Shown here in pieces: positions 22,796 to 33,857 of a stretch of 64,000 bases of DNA. The stretch's first letter is position 1, and the number at the start of each line of letters is the position of its first letter. Below the pieces are notes generated by a model, which did no database searches, was not told where the DNA came from, and saw nothing but the letters and a program-made list of their open reading frames with translations. Source of the DNA: Macrothele yani (lineage: Eukaryota; Arthropoda; Arachnida; Araneae; Macrothelidae); assembly GCA_039090855.1 (NCBI GenBank), contig CM077034.1, positions 225,015,331 to 225,079,330 of the forward strand. The letters are read 5' to 3'. Made by a program: the position numbers and the translations under genes.

Positions 22796-25042
22796 TATTT
22801 TTTTTTCCAAGACCGTTTTTTAGGCATGTTATCGCCCAGGGTAGCGTCAGGTGGACGGATCCAACGCTCTCATTCGAGTAAGAGGATACGTACTTTGCTC
22901 CTGAGATTTTTCCAAAATTGCGCCTTTAGAACACGGAGAAATCGTAGGTTTTCAAATCAAATTCAAACGTGTCTAACTCGGAAACGGACGTTTTTAGGTC
23001 CGTGAAAATTTACATAGATATTCTCCTCTTGATAATGAAACAGGGATTTAATTTTCAGAATTTTAAAAAGGGCTTTTTTGAGAAAATCGTTGGCAAAGTT
23101 GGAGATTTTTCAAAATCGGCTGTTTTTAACGCCGCGGAAACTATCAGTTTCACAGACACATAAAAAATTGCAAATAAAGTGCACATTTGTATGTCTTTAA
23201 CAAAAAAACGAGTATAAAAAAACTCCATTTGAACCAGTTAAAAAAAATCTTTAAAATTTCAATTTTTTTTAAAAACCAAAGTTTACGATTTTTTTTATTT
23301 TAATCATACGATGTGTAAAAAATATTAGCATCAAATATTATTATACGTTATACACACAATGTAATAAAAAATACCAGAACAAAAGATCTTTTTAATTCTG
23401 CTGCAATGACTCGCTGAAGTTAGGAAAAATAACCGGTTTTTTAGAGAGCTTGTTTGACGGTGGAAGATTTGAAACCCTCTGTCTCGAAGGGAAATTTTTT
23501 TCTTGCCGAAAGAAAAGATATAGGTCTCCTTATTTTAATCAAGGAACACCCCCTTAATTTTTTTAGAGGAATCTGAGACCGTGATGGTACGACCCTGCCA
23601 GAGTTGAAATGGAATCCCTCTCTTATTACCAGCCAACTAAGTTGAAACATTTTATGAAAGCTTTGAGACACCTCACCACAACGTGAGAGAGGGGGGGGTT
23701 GTAAAAATTCCGCTGGTCTCCCATCGATCCAGGATTATCTTCTAAGGGAGCAGAAGACATGGGCAGTGCATGGTTTATCGTGGCCCAGGTGGAGATCACT
23801 ACGAACACAATCCCCCCCCCTCTTTAAAAAAATTGAAATCTTTGAATGTGTTTTAAATAGATAAAAATCTTTACACCATTATAAGCGCATTAGTTGTATA
23901 TGAATTTTACTTGTAAAATCAGCTGATTGAACAGGAAATATACTCAACTTACATTTTATGAATAAGCATGCACGCGTATGTGTTAATTGTTATTTATTTA
24001 GTAGATTAGACAATTTGCCATTACGTTTTGGAGAGGAGGTAAGCAGAGTTTCGGTGGCAACCAGCGCTATCAACCCAGCAGCGAGGTCAAGAGCTTTGCA
24101 CCTTCTCCCCGTTCGCAGAGGACAAAACTCTCCTGCGCGAATATTTTACTATTACGAAAAACTGAGAAGTTAATTTCAGCAACTATAACAAAACAGCAAC
24201 TGCTCTTCTGACAGTAGCCTACAATTAGAAACTCCCAGAAAAACTCGAGGGTGTTTAGCCATCGAAAATTAACTTACAGTACACGTGCCTGCACTCTTTT
24301 TCTTAAAATTGTTTCACAACAGTTTTCTACTCTTTCATAGTCTTTCCTTATGCGATGTTTAAGTATATACGTAAAAAAACAAACAAACAACTGCTGCTGT
24401 CTTTCGCAACTCAACTTTGTTAGTGGAGCAGCAAGAATTTTCTTTATGTATTGGTTATCCCCCCCCCCGACAGTTTTATAGGCATGTCATCACTCGGGTG
24501 AAGGGTGAGGTGGATGTATCCAAGCAGGGCCAGCTGACCCAATGCTCTCATTCCATCATTCGAACAAAGAATATCTAACGCTGTGATTCGGGTAAGAGAT
24601 GACGTACGTACTTTGCGCCTGAGATTTTTCCAAAATGGCGCCTTTAGAACACGGGAAATCGTAAGCTTTCAAACCGAATTCAAACGCGTCTAACTCGGAA
24701 ACGGGCGTTTTTAGGTCCGTGAAAATTTACACAGATATTCTCCTGTTGTTAATAAAACAGGGACTTAATTTTCAGAATTTTAAAAATGGCCTTTTTGAGA
24801 AAATCGTTGGCAAAGTTAGAGATTTTTCAAAATCGGCTGTTTTTAACGCTGCCGAAACGCGGAAACTATCAGTTTCACAGACACACAAAAAATTACAAAT
24901 AAAGTGCACATTTGTATGTCTTTAACGAAAAGAACGAATATAGAAAAACTCCATCCAAAGCTGTTTAAGAAAAACTTAAAAAATTCATTTTTTTTAAATC
25001 ACAAAGTTTACGATTTTTTTCTTTATTTTAAACATACGATGT

Positions 25043-25288
25043 GTAGCAAATATATTTTTTTTTTTTTTTGGTTGGAGGTTTAACGACCAGCGTGAGCAAC
25101 TCAATGGGCTATAAGCAGTCGCCCGTCCCTAATTTAGGGTCACTGGTTCCAGGGAAGTAAGAGATCCAGTGCCGTAAGACAAACACAACATCCATGCCTC
25201 ACCGGGATTCGAACCCGGACCACGTTGGGACGAATAATCAGAGGCCATCGCTTAGACCACTGCGCCACCGGGGCGGCGTAGCAAATAT
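25043..25288 (-). repeat. SINE-1 inserted in right arm of the 6.2-kb palindrome
   Basis: Full-length copy with GTAGCAAATAT at 25043-25053 and 25278-25288. The equivalent site in the left arm (about 19629-19640) is empty, giving a natural empty-site control. Confidence 0.94.
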
Positions 25289-25594
25289 TAGCACCATATA
25301 TTATTATATGTTATACACACAATGTAAAAAAAAAATACAAGAACACGATATCTTTTTTAACTCTGCTGCAATGACTCGCTGAAGTTAAGAAAAATAACCG
25401 TTTTCTAGAGAGATTGTTTGACGGTGCAAGATTTGAAACCCTCTATCTCGAAGGGAAAATTTTTTCTTGCCGAAAGAAAAAATATAGGTCTCCTTATTTT
25501 AGTCAAGGAACACCCCTTAATTTTTTTAGAGAAATCTGAGACCATGATGGTACGACCCTGCCTGAGTTGAAATGGAACCCATCATGTTTGCATT

Positions 25595-26330
25595 TGTGCT
25601 CCAGTTTGTAATGCAGATTATAAGTAGGAAAAGATTTAAGTTTTGCAAGAATAGTGGATTACTGCTCTCTACAGAGACAACTTGATACCAAATCACAGCA
25701 GTATAATTTGTATTCATCATTTTAGTGATGAATGCAAATGTTATTGGAGTTGATACAATTTCAAGGGATGGTCATCCACTATTATCAGTTCCTTGGAAAG
25801 TACTGAAATTAACTATCCATGTGATACCTTATATATTTCCAAACTAACTATCATAATTTTTTTCAAAAGTTATGGCAAAAATGTAGGTGTGACTTCATAT
25901 TTTGACCTTAGGAGAAGGATAACATTCACATTTCTCGTAGCTTTTCTTCACAACACTTCCAGCAGCCCCTTAATTAAGCCAGTCTGTTCATATCACTTTA
26001 ATACCACCCCTTTTGTTGTGTGGTATTCTGGAAAAATTGCATATTTTCTGCATGTTTCACATTTTATAGTAAACCTCTTGTTACAAATACCTTAGCAATT
26101 TATAAACTTTAATGTATTTCATGTACCACCATTTTTTTTTTTTTTTTTTTTTTGTCTTATCAGAATAGCCAGTGGGGACTCAATTCAAGAACCTTACTTA
26201 TGCTACTGTGAAGCATGTCACATGTGGTGGAAAACATTTTGCTGTAGCCAATAAAGGATGTCCCCTGTGTGCAAGGTTAACTATTTGAGAGAAGTGTTTT
26301 GTAGTGGATTTAAATAAATTTTGCTCCAAA
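25595..26330 (+). mobile_element. Decayed copy of the THAP-type element at 39.4-40.2 kb
   Basis: Read on the minus strand, this corresponds block by block with 39400-40170. Shared landmarks are AGTGGATTACTGCTCTCTAC (25659-25678) opposite the THAP exon, TTCCTTGGAAA near 25790, and TTTTGTAGTGGATTTAAATAAA near 26302. Note that the 39-40 kb copy is on the other strand. The THAP reading frame is destroyed here. A poly-T run at 26134-26154 and AT-rich indels separate conserved blocks. Confidence 0.6.
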
Positions 26331-26718
26331 CATTTCTTTTTAATGGTTTGAATTTATAACTGTGGTTGATTCTGAAGTTCAAGCTAGAAATACTGCAGGT
26401 AAGCTTTTTTCATGCATGCATTTTTAATGATTAGAGAAAGTTTTACATTTGTGTAGGCATCACTAGTTTCCAGCCAACTAAAAAGTTAAATCAACAGCAC
26501 TAGCAGTCTTTCACTATCCTTTACAGACTGACAGATGCTATTCAAAGCATCCATGACAGATGATTTTGAATAACAACAAAATGATATTTCCCCTAGGATC
26601 AGTTTTGTTGCGGTTCTGATATCTTTTGCTATTATAAACTGTTTATTTTCAATCAGGCTCATCATTCCTTTGCATCATACTTTCGCTATGTAACATAATA
26701 TAACTTTTACCACTATGT

Positions 26719-27723
26719 GAGCCAAACAAATCATCATCATCATCATTGTCAACCATTATCAATCCACTGCTGGACGAAGGTCTCCCCAAGTTTCCTCCAC
26801 AACGGTCTGTCTTGTGCCAGTCTCCTCCATGTCACTCCCGCATACTTTCGAATTTCATCCACCCATTTCCCATGTGGTCTTCTTCTGGGTCTTTTCCTGT
26901 CCCTTGGAATCCAATCTAAAATTTCGGCTGTCCATCGATGGTCTGTTCTTCTGGCAGTATGTCCAGCCCATTGCCATTACAGGGATTTAACTCTGATCAT
27001 AATGTCTGTCATTTTTTGGATCCACGACTTCCTCTTCTTATCTCTCCTGGTTACACCAAGCATGCACCTCTCCATGCTGCTTTGAGTTGTCTGCAGCCTT
27101 TGTATGTCTCTTTTAGTTAAGGTCCACGTCTCTGCACCATACGTAAGCACTGGAAGGATGCATTGATCAAACACTTTTCTTTTAAGACATAATGGCATAT
27201 TGCTCTTGAAAATTATGCTGTTTCTTCCAAAATCTCTCCAGGCAAGTTTTGTACGCCGATTAATTTCTTCACCAATGTGACCCTCACTTGATATCTGCTG
27301 TCCAAGATAAATGTACATGTCCGTTATCTCCAGCTTTTCTCCATCAATCGATAAATCTTCATTTCTTGTAAAAGCATTGTACATCACTTTTGTCTTCTGA
27401 AAGTTCATTTTTAATCCCGCTTCTTTACTCTTGTCAGCAAGTTCCTGGATCATACTCTGCAGCTCTGATGGGGTAGTTGCAAAAATGACTACGTCATCAG
27501 CAAAACGAAGGTGGGTTAGATAATCTCCATTAATCTTTATCCCCTTGTTTTCCCAGCTCAGTGACTGAAAAACACCCTCCAATGTGGCATTAAAGAGCTT
27601 CGGGGATATGGTGTCACCTTGTCTCACTCCCTTTCCAATTTTTACAAGTGTTGTATTTTCAAACAGCCGAACAATTATAAATGGTCTTATTTGTTTGGCT
27701 CTATGAAAAAGAGCCAAACAAAT
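26719..27723 (-). mobile_element. RTE-type LINE copy 2, 3' part, with snap-back 5' junction
   Basis: Minus-strand RTE 3' end (26731-27669). The frame 27660-26977 carries motif B GVRQGDTISPKLF, the catalytic FADD box and the C-terminal region (AETWTLTKRDIQRLQTTQ). One or more frameshifts break the last part. The 3' end is (ATC)n on this strand, i.e. (GAT)n on the element. GAGCCAAACAAAT occurs at 26719-26731 and 27711-27723 as TSD. Between the RTE 5' end and the TSD lies filler that is a perfect inverted copy of the flank (27671-27702 against 27710-27741). Confidence 0.9.
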
Positions 27724-27741
27724 AAGACCATTTATAATTGT

Positions 27742-28395
27742 CTGTATTTCTATTGAGTAAGCATGAGTGGCAGTATGTGCTTGACAAGTACATAAACATT
27801 GTCTTGTGCTGTGACGGGGGTCTCAGTAGGTGCAAAAAGGCCCAAAGAGGTGGCTTGTTAGTAAACGTACCACAGACACCACATCCACTGGTATTTAACA
27901 CTCCAACTTGATGATTCAGGTCCATGGCCTCATGTGATCTATACCACACATGCAACCTCCTATCAGCATGCCACAGTTGCTGAAACCTTCCTCACTCCTA
28001 TCTGTCTATGACTGAACTCATTAATTACTGATCTCCATGTAATTAGTGATATCTAAAATAAGAGGTAAATGTATGCCTGTAGTGTAACATTTTATCGTAC
28101 ATGGAATAAAGACATAAAAAAAAAAAAAAGAAACTAGTCTAATACTTATGTAGCAGACAGAAGGGAGGATGGGTGAAAGGTTTTAACACTAAATCACTAT
28201 GTAAACAAAATTCCACTCTTCATCTGCAGTGATCAGCAGAGGGATTCACTAATCCTCTTGGAAAACTTTAAAATAGACTACGAGACTTAAGAGTTACAAT
28301 TTTAACATCCTTACCCCACATGTGAATGCAGTGAACTGTGTGAGAGACATTGCAGAAACATTCGGTTAATTTATATACTAACTGAACTGCAAACC
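27742..28395. other. No gene seen
   Basis: Unassigned sequence with an AATAAA near 28105 followed by an A-run at 28118-28131, which could be the 3' end of an old retroposed transcript on the plus strand. No coding frame supports this. Confidence 0.35.
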
Positions 28396-28404
28396 CATTT
28401 TTTT

Positions 28405-28600
28405 TTTCATTTAGTGTTTAACTACCACCATGAGCAACTCAATGGACTACAAGCAGTTGCTCATCACTGATTTGGGCCCATCTGTTTCAGGGAGAGCAGT
28501 AGTGCAGCATAAAACAAGCACACTATTCATGACATACCCAGATCCATCTTTAGTGAATAATTAGAAGCCAGCATATCATACCACTAGGCCACAGGAGGGT
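28405..28600 (-). repeat. Old, diverged SINE-1
   Basis: Minus-strand copy with tail (GTTTAACTACCACCATGAGC), core and tRNA-head remnants recognisable over the whole length, but heavily substituted. It is clearly older than the neighbouring copy at 28.9 kb. Confidence 0.8.
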
Positions 28601-28866
28601 CTCAAAAGTTTAAACAGGGAATTAAGTTTTTCGAAAGCACTACTTTTTCTCCCACAGTTAATTTCACTAAGGAACCTTTAGTTGATTTTGATTTATTTCA
28701 TATTCAATATCAGAAGTGTCACTAGACTAATAACACTGGGGGTGCAAACAAGGTTTAATTTATTTTGCTACATTGTACTCACCCCATTCCCTTGCTTCCA
28801 TAATGAATAAAACAAGAAAACTGCAGAATTTTAAAATTCATAATTGTCATTTATTTTTAAATAAAT

Positions 28867-29107
28867 TAATTTAATTTTTTTTTTTTTTTATTGGAGGTTT
28901 AACGACCACCGTGAGCAACTCAATGGGCTATAAGCAGTCGCCCGTCCCTAATTTAGGGTCACTGGTTCCAGGGAAGGGAGAGAGCCAGTGCCGTAAGACA
29001 AACACAACATCCATGCCTCACTGGGATTCGAACCCGGACCCCTTCGGACGAATGATCATAGGCCAACGCCTTAGACCACTGCGCCACCAGGGCGGCTAAT
29101 TTAATTT
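28867..29107 (-). repeat. SINE-1, full length, with TSD
   Basis: Minus-strand copy 28890-29096 with TAATTTAATTT on both sides. The tRNA head has a one-base deletion (CCCCTTCGG for CCCCTTTCGG) and reads CGCCTTAGACC instead of CGCTTAGACC. Confidence 0.93.
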
Positions 29108-30089
29108 CACTTGCAACCAATGTAACCTTGTGATATTCTGTTTTGGGATTAATTTAAGTGCAGTAATATATTATTTAAATGTTGACCTTTTCCCCATTTT
29201 TGGTGGGTTTTTGAGAATACAGAGATGGTCCCTAGTTGCTTTGCTGTGGTGAGGTGTATTGAGCAGTGGTACAGAGGAGTTATGAGCAATAAAGAAAGAA
29301 AGGAAGAAACCCACCACATGGCACACCAGAAAACATCACATGATAAAACAACAACAAAAAAGAAAGAAAAAAAGAAAAGAAAAAAGGAAACAGATTCAGC
29401 ATATGCGACCAAAATGCCCAAGTATCCAATTGATCATGTCCACCAGGGACATGCAATGCTGCCAAATCTTGTGAAGAAACTATGGCTAAAAAATGTATGA
29501 ACTGCATTACACACCCGATGATCTGTGGGCATGTCCTGAAGCAAGTGGTGGTTCCATATGCATCCTTTGGTAACATACAATGGCCAAATATAAATTTACC
29601 ATCAATATTTTTTGTCTTCTTTATTTTATTTTTTTATGATTGATCATTGATTTAAAATAATAATCATATTATTCAAAATTTAGTCAATGCTTACAAATTT
29701 TTCTTTTAACTTAAGCAAAAAACTTCCTTGTAGATTATGTAGGGGCTCACTGGTAGGCTCTGTGACCCCTGCATTATGGGGGGGGGGGTGCTCAACAAAA
29801 AAATCTGCAAAACTTTTTAATCATTTTGAAACTGCTTAAAGAAATAGCCAGACATTTTTGACAGCAACTTTGAATGAAGTATTAAGCAGAAAAGTATTTT
29901 TTTTTTTTTTTTGTAAATAAGTAAAATCTTGAGAAATCATTTTTACAGTTTTAAAGTTTATAAAAACTGGATGACAGACAGGAAAGCATCAACTCCAGAG
30001 GATGTGAAGCCCCTTTTCATAGCAATGGCAATAGTTCCTATACATGTACATATATTAATAAGAGAATGTGAAAGAAATATCAGTTCAAG
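29108..30089. other. No gene seen
   Basis: Low-complexity and AT-rich sequence: an A/G-rich run at 29350-29390 encodes a lysine-rich chance ORF, and there is a G-run at 29780-29789. Nothing recognisable. Confidence 0.4.
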
Positions 30090-30587
30090 GAATGACTTTT
30101 TTTTTTTTTTATTGGAGGTTTAACGACCACCGTGAGCAACTCAATGGGCTATAAGCAGTCGCCCGTCCCTAATTTAGGGTCACTGGTTCCAGGGAAGGGA
30201 GAGAGCCAGTGCCGTAAGACAAACACAACATCCATTGATTGATTGGAGGTTTAACGACCACCGTGAGCAACTCAATGGGCTATAAGCAGTCACCCGTCCC
30301 TAATTTAGGGTCACTGGTTCCAGGGAAGGGAGAGAGCCAGTGCCGTAAGACAAACACAACATCCATTGATTGATTGGAGGTTTAACGACCACCGTGAGCA
30401 ACTCAATGGGCTATAAGCAGTCGCCCGTCCCTAATTTAGGGTCACTGGTTCCAGGGAAGGGAGAGAGCCTGTGCTGTAAGACAAACACAACATCCATGCC
30501 TGACCGGGATTCAAACCCGGACCCCTTACGGACGAATGATCAGAGGCCAACGCCTTAGACCACTGCGCCACCGGGGCGGCGAATGAC
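30090..30587 (-). repeat. SINE-1 tandem array, 3 units, with TSD
   Basis: Three minus-strand units start at about 30111, 30239 and 30369. Only the last has the tRNA head (to 30580). The joins are CATCCATTGATTGATTGG in both cases. GAATGAC is present at 30090-30096 and 30581-30587. The organisation matches the 11-unit array at 6.7-8.3 kb. Confidence 0.94.
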
Positions 30588-31010
30588 ATTTTCACACCAC
30601 TGAGAATAAAGTGTTTTTTATTGAGAATAAGGTGTATTACAATTGTTTACACATAACTGTGCATTCTTAAAAATATAATGAACAAAAAGATGTTCTTTGT
30701 GTGGACAAAGAAACAGAGAGCCTATGTCTTTGTTTCTTTACAAGAATTAAGGAAAACAAATTTGCAATGTGCAAAATATTGTGGCATTTTTTTACATAAA
30801 TGTTTTTTTTATTAATCAAGAGTAAATAATTCAAACAGCTCTTTTTTTTTTTTTTGAAACTTTACTTTTTAATTGTTACTCATTTATAAATCAGAAAAGG
30901 CCATTATTAGTATGAAACTACCCCAATGTTTAGAGTTGGTGAAATATAGATGATTTCGACATCAATAACATTTTTACTTCTTTTTCTGTTCTTTGCAGGG
31001 GGGGCACAGC

Positions 31011-31185
31011 ATTAACAATCGTGGAAACCAATTCTAGGTGCTATACAAAGCTGCTCATCCTTAATTTGTAGCCAACGAAGGGGAGAACCACTTCTTTAAG
31101 ACAAATACACAACTAATGCCCCACCTGAGTCTTGAAACTGATCTGATGAGTAGTCAGAAGTCAGTGCATAGACCATTGCACCACA
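31011..31185 (-). repeat. Old, diverged SINE-1
   Basis: Minus-strand relic: GCTGCTCATCCTTAATTTG of the core, ACAAATACACAACTAATGCC of the junction, and a degenerate head ending CATTGCACCAC. Only moderate similarity. Confidence 0.6.
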
Positions 31186-31394
31186 AATAATACAAGTTAC
31201 TTCAAAAGGCAAACAGTTGTCAGAATAAATCATGTTGTCTCAATGTAAGGGATATCGAAGACACTGTCACGTGGCAGTTACATGTTTTGTGTGTGTGATC
31301 GTGATGCATTTCAAGGAAGTTTGCCATAGTTCTTTAACCCTTTAAGTGGCCGGAACGAGTTAACTCGGGGTTATCAAAATGGGCTGATCAGCTC

Positions 31395-31570
31395 AGATGG
31401 ATATAATAGAATAATAGCTATACACTATACTCACTACTGTTTCACACGTTATATACGTTCTATGCGTTGTGTGCATATTTGCAGCAAAATCATCTTGGCA
31501 TTTGTATATCATATGACTAGGAATATTATTATAAGTTTCAATTATTATATCATCAAGGACTCACCTTCTG
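31395..31570. repeat. Inverted arm left of the Penelope-like element
   Basis: About 175 bases that are the near-perfect reverse complement of 33113-33290. The arm ends at AAGGACTCACCTT; the Penelope coding remnant begins 20-odd bases further on. Confidence 0.85.
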
Positions 31571-32531
31571 GCCACACTCAGAAAATGATATGGAGATCTT
31601 CATAAACAACTTCAACAGTATGTACGCTACTATTCAAGTAACATATGAAAAAGAAATTGACAACAAACTTAACTTTCTTGACATTTCTTTATTCAGGCAT
31701 CAAAATAAAATTGAATTTAGTGTAAATCGAAAACCTACTTACATTCCTGCTATAATTCCCAAAGAATCCTGTCACCCATGAAAATATAAAATTTCAGCGT
31801 TTAGATCATTCATAAAAAGAGCTATAACACATTCATCAACGAAAATTGCACTTATTGAGGAAATAAAATGGATTAAAGACACTGCTAAATGTTTTGGATA
31901 TCCTGTTGGCCTGATAGATTCATTATATCGCAAAATAAGAAGAGCTGATATACAGAGGCACAACAACGGATTAACAAAAAGAAATACGTTATTTTACGGA
32001 AGTATTCCATATTTGCCTCCACTAAGCAGTATTATAAGAAAAGAATGCCAGAATTACAATATTGAAATTGCTGAAATAGTTACTGATAATTCTAAATTAC
32101 TGACAAATAGTGGTTACAATAAAAATCCACTAAATAAGGCAGGTGTATACATGATTCCTACAATAGACCCAAAGGAAAATAAGCAGGACAAATATTACAT
32201 CGGTAGTACTAAAAGAAGGTTTAAAACGAGGTTGAATAAGCACTTTAATAATTGGATTAAAAAAGAAGAAAAAACATCACTTATACAACATTGTATGATA
32301 AATGAATTAATACCCGATTGGGAAAATAGTAAAATCTTAACTTCCCACAACAAACATAATCAAATTTTGTGGTCAGAGGCTATAACAATTGAGAAAACCC
32401 AAAGATCCAATTGCAATACGTCTACTCCGAAAGATATCCCGTATCCGTGGAAATATCTAATACAACAAGAAAATAATACGAAATATAACAACAAAAAGGA
32501 AAATAAAAGAAATAACATACTTACGAAATAA
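31571..32531 (+). pseudogene. Penelope-like element: RT C-terminus plus GIY-YIG endonuclease
   Basis: Two frames form one protein. The first, 31590-31781, has the end of the RT palm and start of thumb (LNFLDISLFR ... FSVNRKPTYIP ... SCHP), then a stop at 31779. The reading continues without it through SAFRSFIKRAITHSSTK to a thumb-like region. The second, 32013-32531, carries the GIY-YIG endonuclease: the GVYMIPT strand, about 10 residues later YYIGST, then the KRRFKTRLNKH arginine helix. Later come the conserved glutamate/asparagine region (SEAITIEKTQ) and a lysine/asparagine-rich tail. This order, RT then GIY-YIG, is diagnostic of Penelope-like retroelements. The catalytic YADD part of the RT is missing (5' truncation), so the copy is inactive. 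Confidence 0.88.
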
Positions 32532-32689
32532 AAACAGTGACAGCTATTTCGGAATTAACCCAATAGATGGCGTGGACGTGACTCACACGTGAATACACGT
32601 ACATGCAATGATGACGGAAGACGTCGACGTGGAACAACTATAGCGGAGCCTGCGGAGGTAATGCCGAGGTGACCTAGATATATAACAAC

Positions 32690-32830
32690 TTCGAAGTTCG
32701 AACATTGATCCAGGATGCATACCGTTGATAATGGCCGAAAGTCAGTCGTGCCGAAACATGTCCGGTGTTTTATGTGGAGTCGTGTGCGTGTTGCAGAGTT
32801 TGTCTGGCTTTGTTCAATATTTGACAAAAA
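32690..32830 (+). other. Penelope-like 3' region with degenerate hammerhead-like string
   Basis: Downstream of the endonuclease stop, the text TTGATAATGGCCGAAA at about 32728-32743 resembles a decayed hammerhead ribozyme core (CTGATGA, short stem, GAAA). Hammerhead motifs are known in the terminal repeats of Penelope-like elements. GCCGAAACATGTCC follows. I cannot show stems I and III, so this is only a hint. Confidence 0.3.
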
Positions 32831-33112
32831 TTTTATTTGAGGTCTGTTTGTAATGTCATTGATTCTATCCATTCCTTCTTTTAAAGATTGACAATACCTG
32901 TTGATGGTAAATGGTTTTTAATTGCATTGTATATAATTCTTTGACACTCTCTTTGTATGATATCCATAGTCGTATTTTATTTGAATTTGAAACCCTGGTC
33001 ACAAATTTCAATTGGGCCTATTTGCAATACGACGATTCTACGTGGCTAATAGCACGCTAGATACATATATTTTATTTCAAGACACAAGATGAAGTTTACT
33101 AATTTGGAATAA

Positions 33113-33290
33113 CGATACAAGGTGAGTCCTTGATGATATAATAACGGAAACTTATAATAATATTCCTACTCATATGGTATACAAATGTCAAGATGATTTT
33201 GCTGCAAATATGCACACAACGCATAGAACGTATATAACGTGTGAAACAGTAGTGAGTATAGTGTATAGCTATTATTCTATTATATAATAC
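33113..33290. repeat. Inverted arm right of the Penelope-like element
   Basis: Reverse complement of 31395-31570, beginning AAGGTGAGTCCTTGATGATA. Confidence 0.85.
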
Positions 33291-33857
33291 CACACATTTT
33301 ATTTTTTGGTTATTTTACTAACCAAAATCAAATTATCAGATGGATATATTCGCTGTCTAAGAAGTGGGTGAAATGTGGCTACAACGAATTCATTTGGGGA
33401 AGGTTTAGTGGTCTTAACACCTCTTGAAGGAAATACCTGAGGGTCAGAAAATGCTACTTCCCCCTTTGATTTGTTATTCAAAGGTGTCAATTAGAGAAGT
33501 GATTGACAAGAATCCTTTCTGACTGATTAGATGCTGATAGTGCCACAACAGTAGCGACAAACCTAAGAAAGGAAAGAGAAGATGTTAGAGTTTTGTTTTT
33601 GTTTTATCCTGTTGCATGATATCCGTGTCAGGGGGACTAGACCTATCCCATCTTGTCATGAATCAGAGAATAAAGGACTAGAAAGGGAGCGCTAATCACT
33701 CGTGACAGGTTTATAGTCCTTACTGCTCAGATGAGAGAGCGAAAGAAATTGTTTTGCCTTAGCTTTTGTGAAATCGGTCGTTATGGAAACAACTCTTTAG
33801 GGAGAGCAGAATTTTTTTTGGCACCTTTCGGTTCAGGTACATCGGCCACTTAAAGGG

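Larger units (their letters stand above)
19332..25587. mobile_element. 6.2-kb foldback element with nested palindromic core
   Basis: The segment 19336-25583 is one imperfect palindrome: it starts GATGGGTTCCATTTC and ends with the reverse complement. ATGT sits on both sides (19332-19335, 25584-25587), a possible 4-bp TSD. The outer arm 19336-21050 pairs with 23640-25583, and the inner arm 21066-21905 pairs with 22795-23630. The start of the inner arm repeats that of the outer arm (compare 19343 on with 21072 on), so a related element sits inside the outer one, or the end was duplicated. Arms contain a GC-richer, promoter-like stretch around 20545-20650 (mirror 24005-24125). I find no transposase. 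Superfamily is unknown; Foldback-like or a non-autonomous DNA element. Confidence 0.7.
31338..33857. mobile_element. Element with TTAA-type ends enclosing a Penelope-like element
   Basis: CCCTTTAAGTGGCCG at 31338-31352 has a perfect inverted copy at 33843-33857. TTAA precedes the left end, and CTAA, a one-base change from TTAA, follows the right. This fits piggyBac-like termini, though no piggyBac transposase is seen. Inside are a second, longer inverted pair (31395-31570 and 33113-33290) and, between them, the Penelope-like coding region. The remainder (33291-33840) is unassigned. Confidence 0.5.

Noticed and set aside
29225..29500. Lysine-rich ORF as a nuclear protein
   Set aside because: The lysines come from an A-rich low-complexity run; an overlapping antisense ORF is equally long and no domain is seen.
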